64,000 bases of DNA, taken from Tigriopus japonicus (taxonomy: Eukaryota; Arthropoda; Copepoda; Harpacticoida; Harpacticidae). Positions 1 to 9,090 of this stretch are shown in pieces. The translations under genes were made by a program, and so were the position numbers. Numbering within the stretch: position 1 is the first letter of the stretch; the number at the start of each line of letters is the position of its first letter. The stretch spans positions 3,816,703 to 3,880,702 of the forward strand of contig CM021316.1 in assembly GCA_010645155.1 (NCBI GenBank), in the 5' to 3' direction. The notes below the pieces were generated by a model that was given only the letters and a program-made list of their open reading frames with translations, searched no databases and was not told where the DNA came from.

Positions 1-377
1 CTATTAACTAACCGAAAAACCATTTTTGAACGCAGGGAGATGGGTGCCTGTTTTTAACGAAAATGAATTTTTTTGTTATGTACCTTTTTTGAGAATCTCT
101 ATTAGCACAAACCTTTGAACGTTTCTGATGAGCTTGAGGAAAGTTCAACAGATGGGGTTAGGAGTTAATTATGCATGGCTTTTTACCTGAATCATTCAGA
201 GCTCCAAAATTTGATAATGAAGCCAAATGCAAATGCACAAGTATCATCTTGAGGCAAATTTCAATTACTCAATAAAAAATTTTACCTCCAAAATAACTCG
301 TTACATACGTTGCAATATGTTGCCATCAAACTGAAGTCAGATATGTATTTGTTCAATGTAAGGACTACAAAAGCCCT
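1..377. other. No gene recognised
   Basis: AT-rich sequence at the left edge. I see no long frame, repeat or RNA. It may be more of the degraded retroelement that becomes recognisable just downstream. Confidence 0.4.
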
Positions 378-700
378 TTGGAAAACCCATTCGTTTTCTT
401 GGAAGATCAATTGGGACAAATTGAACAAATCCCCTCACCAACTCCAAGTTCATCCAACAACAAATCAATAATACCCTTTAAAAGAGACCCAGCTCTCCCA
501 AGCTCCTTCGCTGCAACTGAAAGATTGTCTTGTCTTTTTGTAACGAAAAACACTGCTCTGCTCAATGTCCAGAACTTTCTTCCATGGATCGTGCAACAAT
601 CCTTCAAAAAGTGAATGATCAGAACTTGTGTCACCTTTGTTACAATCCTGGACACATGGCAAAAAAGTTGCAAAAGAGCTTGTCAAGAGACGTGAGCGTC
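378..700 (+). pseudogene. Degraded gag fragment, probably BEL/Pao retrotransposon
   Basis: Two overlapping + frames give a cysteine motif (CNEKHCSAQCPELSSMDR) followed by a zinc knuckle (CHLCYNPGHMAKKL). The last zinc ligand of the CX2CX4HX4C knuckle is a leucine. A short Cys cluster followed by a linker and a knuckle is the usual order in BEL/Pao gag proteins, as I recall that family. The frame is lost after about 700, and no protease, reverse transcriptase or LTR is visible nearby, so this is a fragment. The assignment to BEL/Pao rather than another LTR family is inference. Confidence 0.5.
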
Positions 701-831
701 TTTATGGTCCTTCGATTCCAAAACCACTACTCCTATTCCTGTGTTTGGTTCTTTCCTAATCATCGGACTCTATCTCTTGAAACGTCGAACACGGTAGGGC
801 AGAGGCAATGGGGAAATTGCACAGGAGTCCT

Positions 832-1035
832 TTAAGCGCAACCAGTGAAATGGAAAACACGTGCAACCTTTGAGCTTTAATACGCAAAATTTTTGTTCTT
901 ACGTGTCCAATATACATTGAGAAGTTTGAAAATATGTCAAACGTTTGTGTCAGGGTGCAATATTTGGAGCTGTATTACTAAGGTGACCTCCCAGTCTTAT
1001 GTACTGTGACCTCCCAGTCAGCTCCTCGTTAAAGG
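832..1035. mobile_element. Small insertion inside the left terminal repeat
   Basis: The left terminal repeat of the Chapaev-like element has about 200 bases that the right one lacks. The extra block starts near GAGTCCTTTAA and ends near TTAAAGGACCC, so it has short inverted ends of its own and is probably a MITE. The family is unknown. No clear target duplication was read. Confidence 0.4.
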
Positions 1036-3994
1036 ACCCATACCATGTGAAGGGTGGAGACTTCAGAGCTCGACAAGTACCATTGTTTTGATAGCACATG
1101 GGCCATTTTAGACAAATATTTCAAATTGAAATTTGCACCAGTTTTTTGAATTCCCCTCTCTTTCAGATCGTGTTTCGTACACAATGATGCCAAGATAGTG
1201 TATTTCATGCAGTGGGCATGATGTGGGGAAAGTCTTTGTTTGATTAATATGAGTTACATCTAGGTTAATGTGCATGGAACCAATCTCATTAATTAACTTG
1301 CAAAATTACTCGCGCTTTATTCTGCACTTCCCAATTAAAGGCCAGTATTTCCATAATTGACCTCAGCTTTAGAGTTAATTGGCTTTTACAGTCCAAAAAA
1401 TGTAGTAACACTAACATGAGGGGCAATGTCATTCAGTAATGAAAATTGACACGAAGTTAATGCTCGTTGTTCCTTGTAATATTTCGCTATTTTGTAATAC
1501 ACATCCCAAAGGAAAAATAAGTAATATAAGAATGATCTTTTTATTCAAACTATCAAAACATAATGAAATCAGAAACGAAAACAAGAACAGTAACAATAAC
1601 AGTAAGAGAAAATAATAAATAATCAAATCAAAATAACAATGGAAAACGATTAACAAATGTAATTCTGGACTATTTAGATATAGATAAACTAACCAAGGAG
1701 CATGTTAGGTAGCATGATTTGCATTATAATCAAGAGTTGCCTTAAGCAACTGAAATTTGAATCGAGGATTAGAAACCTCTTTTACTATGTACTTTGTCCA
1801 CGTTTTCATAAATTCGGGATGGACGGCCTTATGGCTTTGCTCAGAGAAAAAGCTCATGTTTTCACCATTTTGCGCCTGAATGAAGTCTGCAAGATGGTCA
1901 CATATTATATGGGCCTTTGTTGTTAAAGTCATTTAAGTTTCTTGCCAAGCCATATTGAAGCTTGCAATGGCAGTTCTCACTTTTTCTATGTCTACATTAG
2001 GCTTGTGAATTAGATGTGTAACTCTTGAAAACATCTTCAACATTTGAAGAAAAGGCCGACCATCTTCCCAACGTTTGCATGTGTTCAAGATTCTTTCCAA
2101 GATAGTCAGATTTTCGAGGAGTCTTTTGCATTCATTTCCTTCAAAAAGTGCTCCATGATACTCCTCACGCCTCAAATTCAATTCAGACGGCCACTGAGCA
2201 ACCTCAGGAATCAGCCTCACTAGGTCACTGTATGCCTTGTTTACTATGCCAAGGAGACAATGAAGAAATAGTGGAGCACAGACATCAATAATTCGTAAAA
2301 AGTCAGGTTTTGTCATCATTATTAAGCTCTCCCTCATTGTGCTATGATGATTCTTAGAATCCGATTTTTTTGATCCGCCACGCACAAAGTCAGCATAGTC
2401 TTTACGGAATGATCCAAAGGTTCGTTTTTGACGCTTTTCTTCCCAACATCCAAATCGCCAATGGCAATACAAACAGGGAAATGTTGACCGATGAGCCCCC
2501 AAGCCCAGAGCGAGCATTTTAAATCTTGTGCGAAGAAGAAATCCACGCATTCCAATTGTTCATCCAAAGATACAGGGCGCTGGACCAAAACTTGCAGTAA
2601 ACTTTGTTTGAATTTGGCGGCTTTAGTATAAGGGTTAGACTAAAAGTAATCACATCAGCTCGTAGCTATGACAAAGAGGAGCAGTTTGTATCCTGTTGTA
2701 TGAAAGTCTTAGATTGGGCAAAGTATGTCGGAGCAACAGGCCAAGAGGCAACGGGTCTCTGATTTGCTCTGCGCAGGAATTGGAGTTGAGGAGGCCGCAG
2801 CCATAGTCAATGTCAGTGTCCGCACTGCCTACAACGTCCAGAGGAATTGCCGTGATGGCAAAGACACCCAGAGGTCCAAGGGAAGTGGTGGACACAACAG
2901 AAAGCGATCAGCCGAGTTCTTGGACGACTTGAGGTCCAGAATTGATGATGATCCAACAACCTCAATGAGGACTCTGGATTGGCAATTGAATGTTGATCAG
3001 GCAACCATCAAGTTGGCAGTTCAAGAGGATTTGGGCCTTAAATCCTATGTCAGGAGTATTAGGCACTTGCTGACTGACAAAATAAAGGAAACCAGGGTTC
3101 AAAGGTGCTTGAAAGTGCTCCGATACCTGAAGGCCAATGGCGACAAGGTCAAAATATATTCTGATGAGAAGATCTTCACCTTGGATGTTGTCGGAAATCG
3201 AAGAAACGACCGATACTTGGCCAAATCAAGAGATGAGGTGAAGGGGAAGTACAGGACCAAGCATCCCCAAAAAGTCATGGTCTTTGGTGTTGTGGCAAGG
3301 GACGGTAAGAAGATGGCACCCTACTTTTTCAAGCCCGGTGAAAAAGTTGACACAACCATGTACTACAAGGTCCTTAGATATGAGGTTTTGCCGTGGCTCA
3401 AGTCTAATCACCCTTGTGGAAACTATGTACAGGGTATGTCAGGTAAATCTGGACGACCTTTTGAAGGCTATAGCTCCTAAACGTGTCAGAGAATCGTCAC
3501 CAAATTCTCAGAGGGTGTTGACTAGACTAATACACATTTTTTTAATTGTATATGTCCTCCGCTAGCATCAATCGTTCTTTCGATACGGCTCCTGAATGCC
3601 TTGACAGCCATTGCGACCTCCGCGCAGTTGAGGTTTCCAGGGACTCCAGGCTGTTGTGATTTGTTGCACAGGCTTTCTCCTCGATCCTCCCCAAAGGTAG
3701 AAGTCACATGGGTTCATGTCCGGGTTGTTGGAGGGCTAAATCTGGGGAGACCAAAAGTGGGGCACAACCTCAAGCAGCCAGGACTGAACAGACTTGGCCT
3801 TGTGGGCAGGGGCAGGCAGGGTCTTGTAGGAACGTGAATGGTCTGCCCCTTGCCATCCTAGAGATCCACGGCACCACCACATTCTTCAGCACGTCCCACA
3901 AAGCCAAGTCTGTTCAGTCCTGGCTGCTTGAGGCTGTGCCCCACTTTTGGTCTCCCCAGATTTAGCCCTCCAACAACCCGGACATGAACCCATG

Positions 3995-4221
3995 TGTTGT
4001 ATGATTGTGTAGCTCATGCCATTTATTCATTCCGGCTCTGAGTTGTAACTCAGACAGGAATTATCTTTTACCAAGACAAATACAGGACTTCTTCTTTTTA
4101 CCTCCAACGATGTGGTTCCTTTCTTTACGTTCATGGAACCTTCGATAGGAACCTTGATACCCATGTATATATCAGGTCCTTGGGTTGTCTATAGATTTAC
4201 AATCTGAATCACAACATAACA
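3995..4221 (+). repeat. 5' LTR of the Gypsy element
   Basis: 227 bp, TGTTGTATGATT to CATAACA. It appears identical to the copy at 8864-9090. Promoter and polyadenylation functions are expected here but no element stands out. Confidence 0.93.
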
Positions 4222-4240
4222 TGGCGCAGCTGGCATCGGA
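4222..4240 (+). other. Putative primer-binding site
   Basis: TGGCGCAGCTGG starts directly after the LTR. TGG at this point pairs with the CCA end of a tRNA, as in most LTR elements. Which tRNA is used cannot be decided by eye. Confidence 0.6.
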
Positions 4241-4602
4241 GAACGGAACATAAGAAATAAGAGGTTTCAATCCACGTTCTCAAGAAATAACTCCTTCCGA
4301 GTCAGTGACGTGGAAGATAGGACGACCGTGAGCAAGAGTTCGACAAAGAGGATTGGAATAAAACACAGGAAAGTAGTAACACAAAGAAGTTATGAATCCT
4401 TCGATTCAGTTGTCAAAACGTCTGTTGGTTCCGTGTTGCATCCCTTGGTCCTTGTATTCGTTTCAGATAGACGTCAAATATTATCCTATCTGGGAGACCT
4501 CTACGTAACTGCAGTTCGACAACAACAAACAGAATTGAGGATTCGAAGAAGCCCAAAGAAGAGGACCTGGGCGAACAACCTCTGGAACACCAAAGAGAAG
4601 AA

Positions 4603-7600
4603 ATGGCAATTCCAAGAGCAGCCAGTTCTTACTCCCTGCCAAAGGGCATCCCATTCTTTGACATCGAGATTTCAAACATATTTGACTATGGAATATGGGA
4701 AGAGGATTGGGAGAGATTCCTTAGAGTGACGGGATTGGAATCGGCATCTGCTCAAATGAAAGTGGATATCATGTTATCTGGCTTTTCAAACGCAACTAAA
4801 GGCATCATCAAGAAACTAGACCTCTCGTTTAGTGACCGCAAGGACGAGGCTTTAGTGCGCGAGAAACTGCGAGGATTCATAAGAGGGTCAATCTGTCGAG
4901 TCATAGAGAGACGAAAATTGCGACGAAGAACACAAAGACCCAATGAGGACCTCGAGATCTATGTGATGGAACTGAGGGAAATCATGAAAAATTGCGACTT
5001 TTGTGATGTTTGTGCCGAGACCGTTTTATGTGATCAGGTTGCTGAGGGCATTTCTAATCAAGAAGCGGTCAAAGAGATGCTTCGTGATGAAAAGCTCACG
5101 TTGAAGAAAGCTATCGCAATCGGTCGAAGCCATGAAGAGTCGTCTAAATGCAAATCGTTATTGCAAGAAACAGAAACAACTCAGAGCCAGGTCAATCAAA
5201 CGCACAAAACACACGCCAAAAACCCGGTTAAGAAAAACCCTTTTAGAAAGAAAATCCCAGAGAATATCACATGCACGAAGTGTGGATTCCAAAAGCATTT
5301 TGAAGGCCGCGAATGCCCAGCTGAGGGACAAGAATGCAACAAATGTGGTAGAAGTGGGCATTTTGGATCTGTGTGCCGAGGATTGAAGCCAGCGAGTTCC
5401 AACGTGGCAAAGATTTCCTCCATGCAGACAAGCAAAGCTCCTGCGAGCAAATCCCCACATTCAAAACCTTGCCAAATGGTTTATATGTCAGTGACCACCT
5501 CTAATGGCCGTGCAAACGTTCACGCACTCCCTGATACGGGAGCCGAGTTTTCTGGGGCAGGTTTGGATCTGTTGAACGCTCTCGGAGAAAGTGATCATAA
5601 CTTGGTTGACGCTGATTTGAAGGCTGAAGTCTTTAATGGGGAAACAATTCATGCCATTGGATGCCTACCTGTTCACATTCAAATACAAGGTGGGACCAAA
5701 GTGAAAGTCATGGTTTTCATATTCAGAGAAGTGAAAAACTTCATTCTATCTTGGTTTACTACAAAGGAGATTGGATTATTGTCCCCTTATTTTCCCCTAC
5801 CACGAGCCTTGTGCGTTGTGCGCAAGGGCAACGAGCAGTCGCTTCTGAAGAAGTCAAAGGTCTCTGTAAATCCTGAAGAGATCCCAGAAGAGAATTCGAT
5901 CAGGGAAACGAAGATTCCTAGTGATTTATCATCGAATGGTGAGGTCTCGTCAAGATTACAATTAGAACAAGTGTCTCAAAAAACGATTGAAGCGTTTGGT
6001 CCAATTTTGGACGAGTACCCCGACGTTTTTGATGGAATTGTAAAACCTATGAAAGGGGAGCTGTACAAAATACACGTCAAACCTGGAGCAATACCGTTTG
6101 CTGTGGTCCATCCTCGAACAGTGGCATTACCCATGCTTCCTAAATTGAGGGCCGAATTAGACACATATTTATCTAATGAGTTGATTGCGCCTCAAACAAA
6201 ACCAACGGATTGGTGTCACCCGATTGTAGTTGTCCCTAAGAGAGGAACAGACAAGGTCAGAGTGTGCATAGATTTTACCAAACTGAACGCATGGGTAAAA
6301 CGCGAACTTTTCTGGAGCAATACACCATTGGAAGCAGTCGTGGATATTCCAGAATCTTCACAAATATTTTCGATATTTGATGCTCTTAAAGGCTATCACC
6401 AATGTGGATTGGATCCCGAAAGCCAAGATTTGACGACATTTACAACGCCGTTTGGTCGATTCAAGTTTTTGCGAGCACCGTATGGGGTAAATTCTATCTC
6501 GGAACATTACAACCGTCGCATGTCTGAAGCCTTTAGTGGACTGACCTTCGTCAGGAAAATTGTCGACGACATCGCGATTTTCTCCAAGAGCCCTCAAGAA
6601 CATAAACACAACTTGAAGACATTTTTGGATCGCTGCCGTGCCAATAGAATATCTTTGAGCCTCCCAAAAGTTCAATTGGCCAAAGAAGAAGTGATCTTTG
6701 CAGGCTTTTCTCTGTCGTCTAAGGGATATGCCATTTCATCGGAAATTACCAAATCTCTACTGAAATTTCCAACCCCATCTGGCGTGTCAGATGTAAGATC
6801 ATTCTTTGGCCTTGCTAATCAGGTTGGTGCTTTCAACAAGAGTGTATGTGAGGCAATCGAACCACTTCGGGGCTTACTTCAATCTCGCAATGCATGGCAC
6901 TGGGATCAATTTCAAGACGAAGCATTTGTTCAAGCCAAAAAGAAACTGGCTGAGACAATGCGATTAAACTTCTACAACGTTGAAAAGCCCACCAGACTGG
7001 TGACAGATGCCTCTCGAATCGGGCTTGGTTTCCTTCTTCAACAAGAAGATTCTGATGGTACTTGGAGAACGGTTCAGGTTGGATCACGAATGCTCAAGGA
7101 TGCGGAAATGAGATATGCAGTCATCGAGTTGGAAATGCTGGGTATTCAGTATGCCGTTGAGAAATGCCGGATATTCCTTCACGGTTTGGAACATTTTTGG
7201 ATCATTACGGATCACAGTCCATTAGTTTCAATTTGCAACAATCACCGCTTGGACGAAATTGAGAACCCCCGTCTTCAAAGGCTTCGAGCCAAAATGTTGG
7301 GATACAATTTTACAGTGAAATGGATGGCAGGCAAGATGAATGAAGCGGCTGATGCACTTTCACGTCATCCAAGCAACCCACCTGAAGATCGCGAAACGGC
7401 CGACGACGAGGTTGAATTTGATGGCAATGTAGTGCACGCTTGTTCTCCGGCCATGATTCGAGCTGAAACTTCGATCGACCCCGTTGACCCGTTACTACAA
7501 GATCTCAAGACGCATTCTGATCGTTGCACAACTTATCAAGAAATCAAAAGACAAATTCAAGATGGATTTCCAAGTGCAAAAGGCTTGCTCTCCAATGCCA

Positions 7601-8781
7601 TGAAGCCGTTTTGGAAAATTCGCCGTGAGTTGTCTGTGGATGAGCAAGAATTTGTGCTTTTTGGATTTAGGCTGCTTATTCCAGAATCGTTGAGACAATC
7701 AATTCTATCTCGCTTGCATGATGCACATCAGGGCATTGCGAGAGCACAAGCTCGTGCCCGTCAAGTCGTGTATTGGCCCAACATTGATGCAGATATTGAA
7801 ACCTGGGTCTCTACATGCAAGTTTTGCCAAGATAATCTACCTCGTCAGCAATGTGAACCACTAATTCAAAAAGAACGACCTGAACGACCATTTGAAGAAT
7901 TGGCACTCGATTTAGCCACAGTACATGGTCGCGATTTCCTTATCGCGGTTGATTGTGCCACGGATTGGCCAGATATATTGGATCTTGGCCATGATACTAC
8001 TTCCTTGAAGCTCATTAACACCGTTAGAGGAATTTTTTGGCGCACAGGTGCTCCTTCAGTGTTATGGTCCGACAATGGTCCACAGTTGGTGTCAATTGCA
8101 TTTGAAGAATTCTTGCATGATTGGCATGTCATTCACAAAGTGAGTTCGCCATATTTTCCACAGTCAAATGGAAAGGCGGAGAGTGCGGTGAAATCCATGA
8201 AGAAGTTACTGAAATCGTGCTGGAAGAGCAAAACGGTGGATCAAGATAAACTAACCCGTGCTCTCCTTTCATATCGGAACACACCTTGTCAACGAGACGG
8301 GAAAAGTCCGGCAGAAAAGCTTTTGGGCATGCCCTTGCGTGACAACATTCCTGCTCATCGTTCATCATTTAAACAAAGTCATATTGTTGCTTCGGCAATT
8401 TTGGATAAGGCTGACCGTTATGATAACAACTCCAAGACTTCGTTTGATCGACATGCCAAGAAGCTGCCCTCGCTTCAAGTGGGTGACTTAGTCGCGATTT
8501 TTGATCCTCGATCAGACAAATGGTCCATTTATGGAACAATTGTCGAAATTGCTGAGAATAGACGATACCTCATCAAAACACCCTCTGGAGCTGTATTTTG
8601 TAGGAACAGAAAATATCTTCGTAAGCGCCACCCTTTATCGGTTCCTCCTGATGCCCAAACTAGAGGTTTAGATCAGTCTCATTCAACTCCATTTGAATCC
8701 TTGATTCCGCAGATCATTACACATCCACGTCCAATTCGAACCCGGAGAAAACCTAACCGTTTGGGGTACGAAAGAGATTGA
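4603..8781 (+). CDS. Gypsy gag-pol polyprotein (1392 aa)
   Basis: A single open frame from the ATG at 4603 to the stop at 8779-8781. Order of domains: gag with two zinc knuckles (CTKCGFQKH... near residue 224 and CNKCGRSGHFGSVC at about 245-258), aspartic protease with DTGAE at 311, reverse transcriptase with the catalytic pair in KIVDDIAIF (Asp 655 and 656, Ile where Tyr is usual), RNase H (VTDASRIGLG, Asp 802), then integrase with an HHCC zinc site from about 1039 and the catalytic triad Asp 1103, Asp 1157 and Glu 1193 (35 residues between the last two). This order (RT before integrase) defines Ty3/Gypsy. Gag and pol are fused without a frameshift. All catalytic residues look present, so the product may be active. 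Confidence 0.95.
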   Translation: MAIPRAASSYSLPKGIPFFDIEISNIFDYGIWEEDWERFLRVTGLESASAQMKVDIMLSGFSNATKGIIKKLDLSFSDRKDEALVREKLRGFIRGSICRVIERRKLRRRTQRPNEDLEIYVMELREIMKNCDFCDVCAETVLCDQVAEGISNQEAVKEMLRDEKLTLKKAIAIGRSHEESSKCKSLLQETETTQSQVNQTHKTHAKNPVKKNPFRKKIPENITCTKCGFQKHFEGRECPAEGQECNKCGRSGHFGSVCRGLKPASSNVAKISSMQTSKAPASKSPHSKPCQMVYMSVTTSNGRANVHALPDTGAEFSGAGLDLLNALGESDHNLVDADLKAEVFNGETIHAIGCLPVHIQIQGGTKVKVMVFIFREVKNFILSWFTTKEIGLLSPYFPLPRALCVVRKGNEQSLLKKSKVSVNPEEIPEENSIRETKIPSDLSSNGEVSSRLQLEQVSQKTIEAFGPILDEYPDVFDGIVKPMKGELYKIHVKPGAIPFAVVHPRTVALPMLPKLRAELDTYLSNELIAPQTKPTDWCHPIVVVPKRGTDKVRVCIDFTKLNAWVKRELFWSNTPLEAVVDIPESSQIFSIFDALKGYHQCGLDPESQDLTTFTTPFGRFKFLRAPYGVNSISEHYNRRMSEAFSGLTFVRKIVDDIAIFSKSPQEHKHNLKTFLDRCRANRISLSLPKVQLAKEEVIFAGFSLSSKGYAISSEITKSLLKFPTPSGVSDVRSFFGLANQVGAFNKSVCEAIEPLRGLLQSRNAWHWDQFQDEAFVQAKKKLAETMRLNFYNVEKPTRLVTDASRIGLGFLLQQEDSDGTWRTVQVGSRMLKDAEMRYAVIELEMLGIQYAVEKCRIFLHGLEHFWIITDHSPLVSICNNHRLDEIENPRLQRLRAKMLGYNFTVKWMAGKMNEAADALSRHPSNPPEDRETADDEVEFDGNVVHACSPAMIRAETSIDPVDPLLQDLKTHSDRCTTYQEIKRQIQDGFPSAKGLLSNAMKPFWKIRRELSVDEQEFVLFGFRLLIPESLRQSILSRLHDAHQGIARAQARARQVVYWPNIDADIETWVSTCKFCQDNLPRQQCEPLIQKERPERPFEELALDLATVHGRDFLIAVDCATDWPDILDLGHDTTSLKLINTVRGIFWRTGAPSVLWSDNGPQLVSIAFEEFLHDWHVIHKVSSPYFPQSNGKAESAVKSMKKLLKSCWKSKTVDQDKLTRALLSYRNTPCQRDGKSPAEKLLGMPLRDNIPAHRSSFKQSHIVASAILDKADRYDNNSKTSFDRHAKKLPSLQVGDLVAIFDPRSDKWSIYGTIVEIAENRRYLIKTPSGAVFCRNRKYLRKRHPLSVPPDAQTRGLDQSHSTPFESLIPQIITHPRPIRTRRKPNRLGYERD

Positions 8782-8852
8782 AGAATTTTTATCATTTGGA
8801 TGGACGAAAGCTTGAAACAATTTTTTTATCAATGATTTCGTTGTTTCATGCT

Positions 8853-8863
8853 TAGTGGGGGGG
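8853..8863 (+). other. Polypurine tract
   Basis: AGTGGGGGGG abuts the 3' LTR, the normal place for the plus-strand primer of an LTR retrotransposon. It is short and has one T. Confidence 0.6.
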
Positions 8864-9090
8864 TGTTGTATGATTGTGTAGCTCATGCCATTTATTCATT
8901 CCGGCTCTGAGTTGTAACTCAGACAGGAATTATCTTTTACCAAGACAAATACAGGACTTCTTCTTTTTACCTCCAACGATGTGGTTCCTTTCTTTACGTT
9001 CATGGAACCTTCGATAGGAACCTTGATACCCATGTATATATCAGGTCCTTGGGTTGTCTATAGATTTACAATCTGAATCACAACATAACA
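8864..9090 (+). repeat. 3' LTR of the Gypsy element
   Basis: 227 bp, same sequence as the 5' LTR as far as I can read. It is followed by the CCATG target duplication. Confidence 0.93.

Larger units (their letters stand above)
3995..9090 (+). mobile_element. Intact Ty3/Gypsy LTR retrotransposon
   Basis: A 5096-bp element with two 227-bp LTRs that I read as identical, beginning TG and ending CA, and flanked by the 5-bp duplication CCATG (3990-3994 and 9091-9095). A primer-binding site follows the left LTR and a purine tract precedes the right one. One uninterrupted frame codes gag and pol. There is no third frame, so no envelope-like gene. Identical LTRs and an open frame indicate a very recent insertion, the youngest layer in this nest. 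Confidence 0.93.

Noticed and set aside
3708..3965. 85-codon + frame in the fold-back element
   Set aside because: It runs across the palindrome spacer. Only its end (HKAKSVQSWLLEAVPHFW) is mariner-derived. Not an independent gene.
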